A DNA stretch of 64,000 nucleotides from Trematomus loennbergii (GCA_012861695.1 JAAOOA010000012.1:3735770-3799769), one strand, 5' to 3'; counted from the stretch's first letter, positions 1 through 12,012 are shown. The notes: generated by a model from the letters alone, not told the origin. Numbers and translations: made by a program.

Positions 1-832
1 AATCTTCCTTTGTCTATGGAACTCAGCATAAACACCACACGCTTGTCGAGCAAAATGGGAAAAAAAGGAAACTTTTTAACACGTTTGTTACTTTGTATTC
101 TCTTGGTTTCGCTTTTTATTTCCTATTGATTTTAGGGGGCAGGGGGAGCTATGTAGCAGCAATACAGAGGAGAATCCTTTTCACCACAGCACTGTACTTT
201 TGTACTGATGAACTTTGCACCCAGAGCCACCAGTTCCCCCTTTCTCTCTCAATCTTTTTTTTCTCTCACTGCATATCTCGCTGATTTACAGGGACCTCAC
301 TTGTTATTCCAGGCTGATCTGATGGGACAGTGCAGGGGAAAGTAAGGGCGTTGACTTTTAGTATGAGACTGTGAAAAGTAGCCGTCAATGCTGGTTTATC
401 TGGCTCCCTCTGGGAACCGGTGAAAACAAACGTTGAGGACCTATTGTACTGGCTAGTTGCACACTATTTCAAACTGTGAACTGTTAAGAAAAAAAGACAC
501 AATTTTATCCGCAGAAGGAGGCTCCTCTGACTGAGTGCAATTGAACTTTTCAGTTTGCATCCTCTCTACCCGTCTTTTTTATTTTCCTCTCTGTGTTTCT
601 ATCCGACACCTCCTCTTCATGTTTTTCTTTATTTCCTCTCTCTCTCTCTCTCTAGTCGTCAAAGACTTGTGTATATGTGTATACTGCTGTGTATACTGAT
701 GTAAATGTTTGCGTTCCACTACCACTGTGATATGCTTCTAGAGGTAGCGGAGGGAAGACAGAGAGTATGTATTTGCGTGGGTGCAAAACAATTTTCCTTT
801 CTCTTTTTTTTCCTTTATTTTATTTCAAACAG

Positions 833-1251
833 CGAATGCAAGAGCTAGAGAGTTCTTTTCAAAGGAGTCACTCACTACAAAGAATGCACTTTCTATATCT
901 CTATATCTCATTGGCTGCATCACAGGGTCTATGTCTCATCGGCCTCTTTACCATTGCTGTTCAAAATATCAGGTAAAAGCATTTGCCGTCTCATTTTCTA
1001 AAGATTTGTGTACAGTCTACAAATATATTTAAACATAGAAGAATATATAAATCTATTTACGTTTTGTGTCATAGATATAATGTAAAGTATGATGTATTCT
1101 ATGCCAAGGTTTTGCAGTGTTCCCCTCTTCACTCTGTAGACGCAGGGTGGCAGAACAACAACACCACCATCATTGACAGTTTTTACATCGCGGCTGACCC
1201 TTCTCCTGGTGATGTGTTGCATGAGAAAAGTCCCGGGACTGATTTGATTGG
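833..1251 (+). other. two exon-like ORF segments, unrecognised
   Basis: A strong polypyrimidine tract ends in CAG at 832. It is followed by an open segment to 972, which stops at a CAG|gtaaaa donor-like site. A second open segment lies at about 1133-1251, between an acceptor-like tag and CAGG|gtaaaa. One reading of the second segment contains WQNNNTTIIDSFY. Neither translation resembles a family I know. They may be the last exons of an upstream gene, or chance. Confidence 0.2.
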
Positions 1252-1576
1252 ACAGGGTAAAATATTGTGGATCATTTGTTTTTTTTCTCCCCTTTTTATC
1301 TTCCTCTCATGATTGCAAGATAATTAGACTTGTAGCGCATGATACATGCAAAAGTACTGTTGAAGAATGACCTTTTCTTTGTATGTATTCTTGTTTTTTC
1401 ATTCGATAGTGTTTGAAGACACACACTGTACAATAGCTGAGGCAAGCATTTTTCTGCTCCTTGGTTACTTGATCTAATGCAGATCCTCCTTTAGCATCCT
1501 AACCAGGAGGCTCCTAATTTAAGGTTTTGTTTTACATAGAAAGACTGACACTAACCAATAGACTGCAGGAATCTTA

Positions 1577-1792
1577 CCTGAGTTGAAACGAAAGCTATTT
1601 TGACATTCCCTCGAAGCATATGAAACTGAGCGGTCAAAGCCCTCCACACTAAATGGTCTGTAATGTCTGTAAAACCCAGATGAATCATTTCATCTGCAAT
1701 ATCAGGCCAAGGACTCAACGGTGCCCCCCAGTGTCGAAGACTCTGAGAGACATGCATAACACCTGCTGCATCCAGCACTATCTGTACTTATT
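1577..1792 (-). other. exon-like minus-strand ORF, unrecognised
   Basis: Read on the minus strand there is an acceptor-like tag near 1793. An open frame of about 70 codons follows (it includes LRHWGAPLSPWPDIADEM) and ends at a consensus donor CAG|gtaaga at 1577. Its composition is more protein-like than the flanks. I do not recognise the product and no partner exon is visible. It may be one exon of a minus-strand gene, a pseudo-exon or chance. Confidence 0.25.
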
Positions 1793-3279
1793 CTTCATAC
1801 TGTACTGTAGTTCTTTAGCGTAGGTTCAGGTTTTTCATCATGTCACACTGTCGTGAACTATCAAACTCACCCCAGAGATATAGCTCATGTTTTTTGAATG
1901 GTTAATTTGAGAGTACCACAAAGAAAACTAAATGATGCAAGCACTTTCCCTGTGCCTCCCAACCCTCTCTTTGGCAACGATGGACTGACTATACTGGCGA
2001 CCCTACACACACACACACAGCTGGAGAAGAGTTACAAAACAGTTTCAGTCTGCAGATCTCTCTCCACTTCTCATCTGCAGTGGTTTTCTTTCATCAACCG
2101 CTGCTCCACTTAGCGGGCGACACACTGTAGATTAGGAAGTGCAGGTTATGATTTGTGGGCACAGACTGTGTTGTTATTCCTCCCCAGATCTTTGTGTGTG
2201 TAGACATGCAGAAACAGGCCGAAAAGGGAGATTCCACTGTGTGTTCTTTCAGGGGTGTACACCTCATGGTACATTGCACAGGTGTGTAAGATGTAAGTTG
2301 CACTGCGACATTAAAAAAGGAACATATTGCTCTTTTTCAAGGATAATATTAGCTTACTGTTATTCTGTACATTAAACTGACTAAAGATGATATTAAAAAA
2401 GAAAGAAAATGACATTTATTCTTCCTAAAGTAGCCTTTTTTGGTTTCATATATATGAATATATATTACAAAAAATACAGATTGTAAACTTAAGTTGTTAA
2501 ACTTTGACTTCAATAAACTGAATCCTCTGCACTACGAGCTATGATCTGTTTATGTGTACCTTTTCTTGGATTGATAGAGACAGCATTACAGTGTTTTATG
2601 TGCTTACGTAACCAAGAAGCAGATTTCCAATTAAAGTGTACGTAAAAATACGACAAGTAGGCCTACAAATGATTATCCATGTCCATATCTATATCCAAAA
2701 TCTAGAAATGAATAATTTGATATTTTCATAACAATTTGTTGTTTTTGTTAAAAAAAATTGTTAAGATTGTACTATTTTTTCTTTAGCAGCTAATTATGAT
2801 TTACAACGTGATTAGGCATGTAAAGGGTTTGCATGTTAATTGATTGCACATTTTCTTTCTTTCTCCCCATATTTTCCCCTCTTGTGTGAGGTCATAGTGT
2901 GTTTCTACCTCACCTGCACATGTATTTTATTTCTATTTACTTTGTCTCTGCCTGGCCGTTTTGAAAAACAATGCACAAATACAAGTTAAAACATACTTAA
3001 GTTGGTTCAACTCCCTAACAAATTAACAAGTTAATGAAAACCGTCAAGATTTCTGTGAACCAGGGGCTTATTAGAGTCCGTTGTGTCTGGGGGCCCTGTG
3101 AACCTGTTTTGCCTTGCCCATAATAAACCACTGCACATCATGTACAATTGCTTTACATGTGGAACTGCAGTGACAGTTTAATCCTTTAAAATGTCTTTTA
3201 AAAATGTTAATAAAAACGAAATGAGATATTTTGTGTTTTAATTACACAAAGATTTACAAAACAACATTGATTATACTGT

Positions 3280-3385
3280 TGTTGGTTTGAGAACACGGGC
3301 TGCAGGTGCCGCTGATGCCCGGCAGGAGTCAGTAGTACCACGGGCTGCGTCTCTCTCAGCCTGCAGAAGAAGGAGGAACGCTGTC
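3280..3385 (+). promoter_or_regulatory. putative apool 5' UTR and proximal promoter
   Basis: A more GC- and CpG-rich stretch sits between AT-rich DNA and the apool ATG. No TATA box is evident. The initiation context is ctgtcATGG (G at +4). The transcription start cannot be fixed from sequence. Confidence 0.3.
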
Positions 3386-6300
3386 ATGGCGGCCAAGGTG
3401 AATGCTTGACATTTTCCTCTTCGTCAAAGTATATTTTGTAAAGAATGAGCGTGTGTGGGGTTAACGTTAACTGACCCGGAGTCGTTAACGCAACCTTGAA
3501 CAGAGTGTCACTTTAAAACCTTTAACACTGCGCTGCATGGACACATTGTTGCTAACTGTGCTAGCCTCGCTGAATGAGTCAATGCTAACTAGACTGCGTT
3601 TACTAACGTTAGCAGACAGCAGTTTGAGCAGTACTCACACTATTTATATCACCTATGCATGCGTTACATCTAATATGTGTCAGCCGTGACGTTGTCTGCA
3701 ACATAGACGGTTTTGATCAAGCAAAGGAAACATTACAATTACGTCAGCTAGTAGGAGGCAGTTGTAAGTTATCAGTGTTGTAAAGTACATTTACTCAAGG
3801 ACTGTACTTAAGTACAAGTTTGAGAGACTTGAGTATGAGTATTTCAATTTTTTGCTACTCTGTACTTCGTGTACTTTTACTCCACTGCAATTATGTAATA
3901 CCTTTAGTTACTTTGCAGATGAATGATGTGAAATCAACAACACTTAACCTGGAAAGAAACTGTGTCCTTGTGATAAACACATGAATGCATCAATAATTAT
4001 AAATAAACATATCGTTCATATTAAACTAAAATGGGACAGTTTGCATAATGAGTCTTTTACTTTTGGTACTTGAAGTATATTTTGATGCCAGTAATTTCTT
4101 ACTTTTACATGATTATCATTTTTATTTCAGGACTTTTACTTATAAAAGGTACAAAGGTAAAAAATCTAAGTACTTTAAGTTAACCTAACACTGACGCTTC
4201 AAAAGTAATAGTCCTAAACTAGCAAATGTGTGGTTTAGCTATTTTTTACACATGTTGATCATTTCTCCCACTGGTCCATCTGTCAATGAGTGATTTGTGT
4301 CTGCCTGTTGTTTGTGTTACTGTGTGGTGAAATATTTTAAGGTACGCTGTAAACTTTCATTGTTTCCTAGGTGGTGATGCTGGCCGTCCCGACGGTGATG
4401 GGCATTGCCTCCATCCGTGTGTATACTGTAAGCGAAGCGCCCACTGATGGAATGCTTACTCGAGAAAAGGTATGCTTTTCTAAAAAGAATCAGATGATTT
4501 GATATGAGAGAGCTAAACTGTTGAAATTCACATCTAAATACTGACTCTCCCTCTGTCCCCAGCTGAACATCTACACCCCGCTGCCAATGTCTGCTCAGGC
4601 CCTGTTTGTCCCAGAGACTCCCGGTGTTATACAGAATGGGTTAACTACAGCCAGACAGGGCATACGACCCTTTGTTCAGGCTGTGAAGGTATTTCCATTT
4701 TCTTGTGTACACCTACAGCCGTTTTGAGAACATATTAATATTCCCACACAACACCTGCTGCTGAATGAACACATACTTTCACATCCTGTCTAACACTCAA
4801 CACCCCACAAAAGAACAACCCTTTGACGTATGTAAATAAGTGTTTTATAAAGGGCAAAACTAGAATACTTTGCAAAAGGCCTTATCTTGCATCTGCAGTG
4901 TTAGTCTCCTGATTTTTGCTCCTCTTGTGGTTACATAGCTCACTCCCACATGCTGCGAGGGCTCAGCGCACGTATGACTCTGTACTGTAGTGTGTGTGCA
5001 GTTAATTCAGCAGCTGCAAGTTCTGCTGCGAAGAGATCTGGCAGTTTGATTCTGTGGAAGATGGGGAAAAAACGCTTCAGACTGATTCAGATGTAGTTTT
5101 GTTCTTCTTGTCCTGTTGTAGCGGTTTATTTTCCTTTGTTCCCTGCAGGGTGCCTGCATCTCTGTGAAAACAAGAAGTGTAAATCTATACCATAAAGGAG
5201 AGGGTGAGTCAACAGGAGGAACCTTAAGGTGTCATATATGATATATATGAAATAATATTCTCCCTTTGTTAGGAAAATATCACTCGACACCAGGTTGAGA
5301 AACAATAATCAGGTACTAATTTATTCTTGCAAGAAGGAGCAGAGTTAAATCACATACAAAGGATATGGTTGAACTCGCACACATATGGGGTATGTTGCTC
5401 AACGGAGCAGGAAAAAACATCAGGCTTATATAGTCCAAAATACAGGAGATAACAACAAAGTCGTAAATCGAGGTGGCGCTAATCAGCCGCGGGTGTCGGA
5501 AAAGCGTGGGTCATCTGCGATGGGTCATCTGTGACGTCTTCTGGACTTCCTTCACGCCTCATAGAAATGAGATATGTAGGAGACAACAAGTATGTGTCTG
5601 TCTCCTCATAAAGATCAACAACCTGAAATGCCCTGCCTCCTCCTATCATAAAGAGGCAGCTGCAAGGTCCTACACAGTTCAGAATCACACATGATATCAG
5701 TGCATTCAAACAAACCCAAAGAGGAGACAACAGTATTTTCTCCAACACTCTTCCTGAAACTTGAAACATTACTTTTAGTGCCCTTAACTCATGTATTGTT
5801 CTGACGCCCTTAGAAAACAAATCCCACATTTTTAACTAACTATTTATGGCCTCATTAAATCAAATCTTTATTAATTGATGTTACAGTACATAATGTTACT
5901 ATTTATAATTACACACAGCTTACTGTGATGTGACCGTGCAGGATTTGTTGTGGCATTCGTACTGTTATGTCGCTAACCCAAGAAAAGATACTAGATATAA
6001 ATATTACTGTTAATGTTATAATTATTTATGTTGCAAATCACACAATACAATGCTTGTATTATATGATATGATATTACATTATCTTATCTTATATTACATT
6101 ATATGATATTATTATATTATGTTATATTATATTTTATATTATATTAAATAGTATTATAATATCTTATATTTCTTTATTTTATATTTTATTATATTATGGT
6201 ATAATGTACACAGGTCTCTTTTTACTTTAATTTCTTAAAAGATTTCTATTCTGGTTTATTTATTTTTCTGTTGCACATTTTGACTTTAACTTCTTATCTT

Positions 6301-9300
6301 CATATACATTTGTATTACATTTTTTATATATAATATGTATATATTTTATATATATCATTCCTAAATGTAGCAACTGTCACACAACCCAATGTCCCAATGT
6401 TCTGAAGTATCTAATGACAGTATGAGCAGGAAATCAGACAGGCGTTCAGAATTGTGAAATGTAGGGAATTTTTATCCCCATGCTTACTGTCTTCTGTGTC
6501 TCCCAGATGCGTACTATTATTTGAAAGACCCTCCCCCGGAGCTTCTTCCCAGATTTGGCACCATCACCATGGCCGGCGTGCTTGGCATGTTCTTGGCACG
6601 GAAAGGTAATCCAACCCAGAGTGACTCTCAGGGATACTTAGAGCCTTCTGGGAACCATTGTTATGAAATCAATAAATCTGTCACTGAAATATGACATTTA
6701 ATTAACCAACCACAGTTACCACATTTCTTTCCTTTTATAGGCAAACGTGTGATATATTTATGTTTACATTTGTACACTGATTAACTGGGAAACAACACAT
6801 TAATCTGTAATACTTTTTTTCACAGGAAATATATTCTGTTATGTAGCATTGATATAACTGTTGTATTTGAAACAGACTATTTGACATGAATAAAAACAGA
6901 TCTCTGCCTTGCATTATAGTAGTTGTATGCAAGCTTAATGCCTCTTAGCTTAGAATGAAATGTTCCCCATGCAGCTGTGGTAATGTAACAGATGTACATA
7001 ACAAATCATCAAAATGAGCCACCATGCCACCCTGAATACGGATGGGTGAACCTAAGATTTTAGAAATAATTCATACCTTCTTTATTTTGCTTACAAGTCT
7101 CGGATTTAATCTCAATCAATTGGAGAAAACACAACAGCTCTTTCATACAGCAGGTGCATCCATGACACAGTCTTTACTGGATGCACATTGACTCGGCAGT
7201 TGTCAACGATTATCAGCGTTCACACACCACAATGTTTACACACTTTAATGTTCAAAAGCTCTTTATTTGTCTCATACTGCCTGTGCTGCAGCACCTCTTT
7301 TCACCCTCTGTCTGAAACCAGAGCCCAGTCTGCTCTGATTGGTTAGCTGGTATTTCCCACCCCTTAGCCTATCGCGTACTATTTGTTGGCGCGCTAGCAA
7401 ATAGAAGAGCAAGTGGTATAGTGATGTCACTAGTGAGTCCAATGGAGGCGATTCAGGCAGTGTGTGGGAGAGACACTTCCTCTGGATTATGGCCTCTGCA
7501 GACCATTTACATGCACACAAACCTATATAATGCACTGCAGGAAAGGGAAGACCCAGAAAGCCTAATAGGGCCCTTATAAGGCCGTACTTTAAATTACGTT
7601 TTTCCATGTGTTCAGTGACATTGATTGTAATCGTTAACTGTATTTCAGGCTCTCAACTCAAGAGGGTAGCCGTTCCTCTGGGTCTGATGACTGCCGGAGC
7701 CTCAGTGTGTTACCCCGCTCAAACTGTGGCTGTTTTTAAGGTAACATTATTGAGTCTCATGCGCTGACCGCCAAATGGCATTAAAAAAGCAAATTGTTAT
7801 CAAGTTCAATTCAATTTATTGTCTTTTTGCTCCCAAGATCACGGGTAAGAAGGTATATTCTGCGGGTCAGTGGACCGGTGCCTCGGTGTCTTCACTGTTC
7901 GCATCCAAGCCCCCCCCGGAGCCGGTCGCCCAGGAGATTGCTGCTTCACAACCACAGGTCAGCAGTGATAATGAGATACTACACAGGTTTTTTTACTGAA
8001 TATTATATATAGATGTAACCAGGGGTTCAATTGGGATTTGATATGTGGGGGGGCTCTGTGTGGAGGGGGGAGGGGTCGGTCAAGGATCTCATTATTTGAC
8101 TTTAAGGGCTATACTGTATATGAGGCCCTAAAGCAACTGCTCCATTATCTGTATCAAAGATGCGGGCTGCAACTCCTGATCGGAGCAGAGACACACGTTC
8201 ACTAAGCCGAAAAACTATATCCGGTCACAGAGATCTGCTATTTTAAAGTAAAGTCAACACATATGGACCCTAAATATAGTCTATATTAAGAACGAGAACA
8301 GTTTTGTGCGAGGGTGATGACGTCAGATGTGCGAGGGTGATGACGTCAGAGCATCGTCCTATGTGCCGGGGCTGAGCCCCGGACAGCCCCGGCCCAATTT
8401 AACCCCTGGATGTAACCAGATATATTAAAATAGCAAGTTCTGTAAAGCTGTTTTACTGTGTGTGACTAAAACCAAAACCATTTAATGGTAATTCCCCATC
8501 TACTGAATGATTTCCGCTTTGCTCTTCTTAACTTTCTCGGAAAATCCCTCATGCTGCTCAAAACGATGCATTGCCTCTCTCAGCACTTTGCCATTTTATG
8601 ATGGTTTGTGATAAAGAAATAAAACGTATACTGCTGTTCAAATTAATGTAAGTCAATCCCTACCCTAGTGTCAGCTACATTTTTATTTGAAATGCTTATG
8701 TATGCAGTTTTTCATCTCTGGTTACTTAATAAATCTAACCTATAATTAGAAGTGAAATGCTGAAGGAAACTCTAAATCCAGTGCCTTATTCTGTTCATAG
8801 TTTAACTGTGTTCTGTCAGTTAAATCCAGTTTGAGTGTGAATCAAATTTAAGAAATTCATATGAATCATTTTATAATCAATGCATGTCTTGGTGAAACAG
8901 ATTTGAATGATTGGTCTTTATCCACATTTTAGACAACTACAGTGCCCAATCCAGAGTCTGCAGCCCGCAGCTCTCTGATGCCAGAGTCAGAAGTGGAGTC
9001 AGCGGAGTCGCTTCCTCTCTCTGATGAGCCCGCTGTTGCTGTCATCTCAGAGCAGGCGTCATCCGTAACACTCACAGAGATTTCCCCCGACCAGACCCCC
9101 GCAGAGACCAACCCAGGTACCGTAGATATTGATCTCTGTCTGCCTGTTTCTCTGTCGACATTGCTTCACACTCAATTACACTCAGGCTTCTACTGATGGT
9201 TTGCTGTGTATCCTCTCCTCTCCAGATCCAGTAGTGCATTCAGTGGCAGCAGAGACAGAGGTCACCTCAACCTCTGAGGAAATACCTGCACCTGTTGAAA

Positions 9301-12012
9301 GTGAGGACGCAAAACAAGCAGCAAAGGAGGTCTCCACTGCCGAGCCCACGGCAAGTGTAGAACCGGAGACGGTGGAGGCGGCTCCTTTAGAGGCTTCTCC
9401 GGTGGAGGATGCTCCAGTGGAAGGTACCGCAGTGGAGGCAGCTCCAGTACAGGTTGCTGAAGTAGAAGCCACTCCTTTGGAGGCTGCTCCTTTGGAGGCT
9501 GCTCCTGTGGAGGCTGCTGAAGTAGAAGCTGCTCCAGAAGTGGTTTCTCCAGTAGAAGCTGCTCCTGTAGCGGTACCTGAAGTAATAACTGCTCCATTGG
9601 AGGCTGCTCCAGTTTCTCCTGTTCCTGTCGAGGTTGCTCCGGTAGAAGCTGCTCCGGTAGAAGCTGCTCCGGTAGAAGCTGCTCCGGTAGAAGCCGTTCC
9701 GGTAGAGGCCGTTCCTGTAGAAGCTACTCCACTAGAGGCTGTTCCAGTAGAAGCTGCTCCACTAGAGGCTGTTCCAGTAGAAGCTGCTCCACTAGAGGCT
9801 GTTCCAGTAGAAGCTGCTCCAGTAGAAGCTGCTCCACTAGAGGCTGTTCCAGTAGAAGCTGCTCCACTAGAGGCTGTTCCAGTAGAAGCTGTTCCAGTAG
9901 AAGCTGTTCCAGTAGAAGCTGTTCCAGTAGAAGCTGCTCCAGTAGAAGCTGTTCCAGTAGAAGCTGTTCCAGTAGAAGCTGCTCCAGTAGAAGCTGTCGC
10001 AGCTGAATCTGTCCCTTCTTCTGAAGAACCACCCGCTCCAATTGCCTTAGATGACCCAGCAGGTACCAACCAGAACATTCACCAATTTGTTGTAAACTTC
10101 CAAGAGTTTGCTGAGAACTTTCTAAAAGTGATTACTATAAATCAAGTATGAAGTCACAGTAGCTTAGTGGCATAAAGGTGGAACACATCAGTTCATGTCC
10201 CTGCTGCTAACCTGTGTTGTTTATTGACTTATTTGCAGTGCCAGTTCTGGAATCAGCTGAGCCCGAACTCGCTGCTGAACCAGAGTTGGCCAACGCAACA
10301 GAAGTTGCTGCTGTAGAGGAGACACTCACACCAACACCTCCTCAGCATGAAGTAGAGAACAGCAAAGGTACTGTGAACACACTGCACCACTGCTTGTTTG
10401 AACGTTGGGCATCAAATCAAATGTTAATATAGCTCAATATCCCAAAGTACACATTTGTCTCTGGGGGCTTAACCAGGAGTACAGATCCATAAAACATGAA
10501 GAACAGAAAACATAAAATAACAACATAGATAATCCAAATGACTAAAAAGATCATGTAAACGTAAATAATTAAAGGGTAAAGAAGGATGGTCATGATAAAC
10601 TTGAGCCAGACCTGACAATAAGCGTTATCGAAAAAGAATGTCTTGGCATGCTCTCAAATGTGGAGAGCCTGAACACAACTTGGAGCTGGTTCCACAGGAG
10701 AGGAGGTTAATAGCGGAAGGCTGTGGTTATTAAACTTTGATCTACCTTACTCAAACATATAGACTCACACACACACACAGCTTCTCTTCTGAGAGTTACC
10801 TGAACTGAAGTCCCATCATCTCTTGGGTCTTGACATGTGATCATGCGTCTCTTAAATTTGAAATACAATTTTTTTTTAAACCATCATGTTCGACATATTG
10901 AGGCCAACAAATATACCTTGAGAAGTATCTGATGTAATGCTATCAAGGTCACTCTTTGGGCCTTTGCAGTTTATTACTTAAAAAGAGCCCTGGACATGAC
11001 GAGACGGCCAGTATATTTGAAGCGTGTATTCCTTAGAGACATTCACATGCTGCACAGCTCGTTTCTTTGCATGTCTATTTTTGAGTATTTTACTATTAAA
11101 ATAATTAGATCCCATTGCTGGCTGCAGAGGATTGTTTGCGTAAGAAAAACATTTCAGATTCCTCCAGAACATTGTAAAGTCAAAATGCATTGTAAAAAGT
11201 TGGATTCGATCTTTTCATGAGATGTTCTCATATTCAAACAAATTGACTTAAATCTTTGTTAGTTGGCATTTAGCCTCCCGTTCACTCTGCCAGTTGCTGT
11301 GCAGAAAGGGACAAATGTTAATAACGTTTATAAAACAATCGTTCTATTTTCCCTTCTTTTGAGTGTCAGAAATGGTGAAAAGACAGACATTTGAAGCTTC
11401 AGTGAGAAACTTATTAGAAGTTATGAATGTAAACAAATATATATATACACACAAACAATGAGGTATAGCCTAGCACTTTAGATTCGAAAAACTTCAAGGA
11501 CAATATGTCTGTATGATAATACTACTTCACTCATTTGTGTGATCACAGAAAGACACTGTGGCTTATTTTCATATTTGTTTTGGGTAATGTAGTCGTTTTA
11601 TTTGATTCTATTGATTATTTTTTTGTCAGCCTGAACCAGTTTATCCATTAAATGTAAACATCTAATATTTCTGGGGGGGCGTGTGGCGTAGTGGGTTGTC
11701 CTTAGGTGTTGGGATCAGGGGGTCACAGGTTCAAACCCCACTGCAGTCAGCATGTCGTTGTATCCCTGGGCAAGACACTTCACCCCAAATTGCTCCTGTG
11801 GGGATTGTCCACAGTATTGAGTATGTAAGTGGCTTTGGATAAAAGTGTATAACAAGTAACATGTAATAATAATTTCTGTGCTTGTGACTGATATTTTGTT
11901 GCATTTCTCCTGCTGTCCTCCAGGGGGCTCCAGCTTCAAGCCAGACCCTTCTCTATTGGACTTTGGCCAGTCCAGCCCGGAGGATGACGACCTGTACTCG
12001 ACACGCACCTGA
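3386..12012 (+). CDS. apool: MICOS complex subunit MIC27 (apolipoprotein O-like), 11 coding exons
   Basis: Inner mitochondrial membrane subunit of the MICOS complex, which shapes cristae junctions and is linked to cardiolipin in this family. Coding exons: 3386-3397, 4371-4469, 4563-4688, 5149-5203, 6507-6605, 7649-7740, 7838-7957, 8933-9116, 9226-10062, 10239-10367, 11924-12012. All junctions are GT-AG and in phase, giving 613 residues against about 268 in human. Residues 1-201 are the ApoO core, with DAYYYLKDPP near 99-108 and two hydrophobic segments (about 114-128 and 137-155). The C-terminus (PDPSLLDFGQSSPEDDDLYS) matches the MIC27 tail rather than MIC26. The start ATG is followed by GCG GCC AAG and the first donor. 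The extra length is an acidic, Ala/Pro-rich region, mostly in exon 9. A mitochondrial location is inferred from the family. Confidence 0.93.
3772..4195. mobile_element. MITE-like repeat rich in AAGTACTTTTAC motifs (apool intron 1)
   Basis: Starts near gttgtaaagtacatttactcaag and ends near aagtactttaagttaac. It shows the many alternating AGTAC/GTACT words of a repeat that recurs at about 22560-23209, 24955-25505, 25715-26164 and 26165-26650. No coding capacity, so probably a nonautonomous DNA transposon. Exact termini not resolved. Confidence 0.55.
5267..5828 (-). mobile_element. putative solo LTR (apool intron 4)
   Basis: On the minus strand the segment begins TGTGGGAT and ends CCTAACA (TG...CA). 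It carries a TATATAAG-like box near 5430 and, about 110 bp downstream, an AATAAA near 5325, the order expected for U3-R-U5. No retroviral coding sequence adjoins it, and I cannot see a clean target duplication, so this is a tentative call. Confidence 0.4.
6045..6365. repeat. AT-rich simple repeat (TATTA/TATGATAT)
   Basis: A low-complexity run of TATTA, TATGATA and TATTT words in apool intron 4, just before exon 5. Confidence 0.8.
7200..7577. mobile_element. truncated TTAA-type MITE, family A (apool intron 5)
   Basis: Shares two blocks with the elements at 42276-42590 and 55768-55902: a gatgtcac...gtgtgggagagacact block, and a cagaccatttacatgcac...caggaaagggaa block that ends in a gggccctta-like terminus. 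The left terminus is not recognisable. Confidence 0.55.
8020..8408. mobile_element. hAT-like nonautonomous element with 8-bp TSD (apool intron 7)
   Basis: Terminal inverted repeats CAGGGGTTCAATTGGG and CCCAATTTAACCCCTG (one mismatch) are flanked by a perfect 8-bp duplication GATGTAAC (8012-8019 and 8409-8416). CAGGG-type termini plus an 8-bp duplication are the signature of hAT transposons. No ORF. It contains a 22-bp internal direct duplication ending in gatgacgtcaga (about 8306-8350). Confidence 0.88.
9226..10062 (+). CDS. apool: apool exon 9, encoding the Glu-Ala-Pro repeat domain
   Basis: An 837-bp coding exon with the same phase (1) at both ends, so it can be skipped without breaking the frame. 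The acceptor is ctctccag at 9225 and the donor is GCAG|gtacca. It encodes an acidic leader and then about 40 pentapeptide units of the type V/L-E-A-A/V-P, roughly residues 311-521 of the protein. Exons 8 and 10 are also symmetric phase-1-ending acidic exons. Confidence 0.88.
9371..10000 (+). repeat. 15-bp coding minisatellite in apool
   Basis: Tandem 15-bp units of the type gtagaagctgctcca / gtagaagctgttcca / ctagaggctgctcca. The left part (about 9371-9630) is degenerate. The right part (about 9631-10000) is nearly uniform and shows a higher-order 30-bp alternation. The homogenised right part suggests recent unequal exchange or slippage. Confidence 0.95.
11671..11873 (+). mobile_element. tRNA-derived SINE (apool intron 10)
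   Basis: An A-box-like tggcgtagtggg (11684-11695) is followed about 34 bp later by a B-box-like ggttcaaacc (11729-11738). A body with ctgggcaagacacttcacccc, typical of fish SINEs, follows, then a simple-repeat tail (taataataat). This is the RNA polymerase III promoter layout of a tRNA-derived SINE, not a folding tRNA gene. Confidence 0.75.

Larger units (their letters stand above)
1..3300. other. AT-rich flank upstream of apool, possible 3' end of an unidentified gene
   Basis: No gene in this stretch is recognised. It holds a few exon-like segments (listed separately) and a plus-strand AATAAA at about 2512 followed by a GT-rich stretch, which would fit the polyadenylation site of a plus-strand gene starting left of the window. 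The rest looks like UTR or intergenic DNA with short CT and CA runs (about 636-652, 2008-2020). Confidence 0.3.

Noticed and set aside
11684..11738. A and B boxes suggesting a tRNA gene
   Set aside because: The sequence between and around the boxes does not fold as a cloverleaf and continues into a SINE body with a simple-repeat tail.
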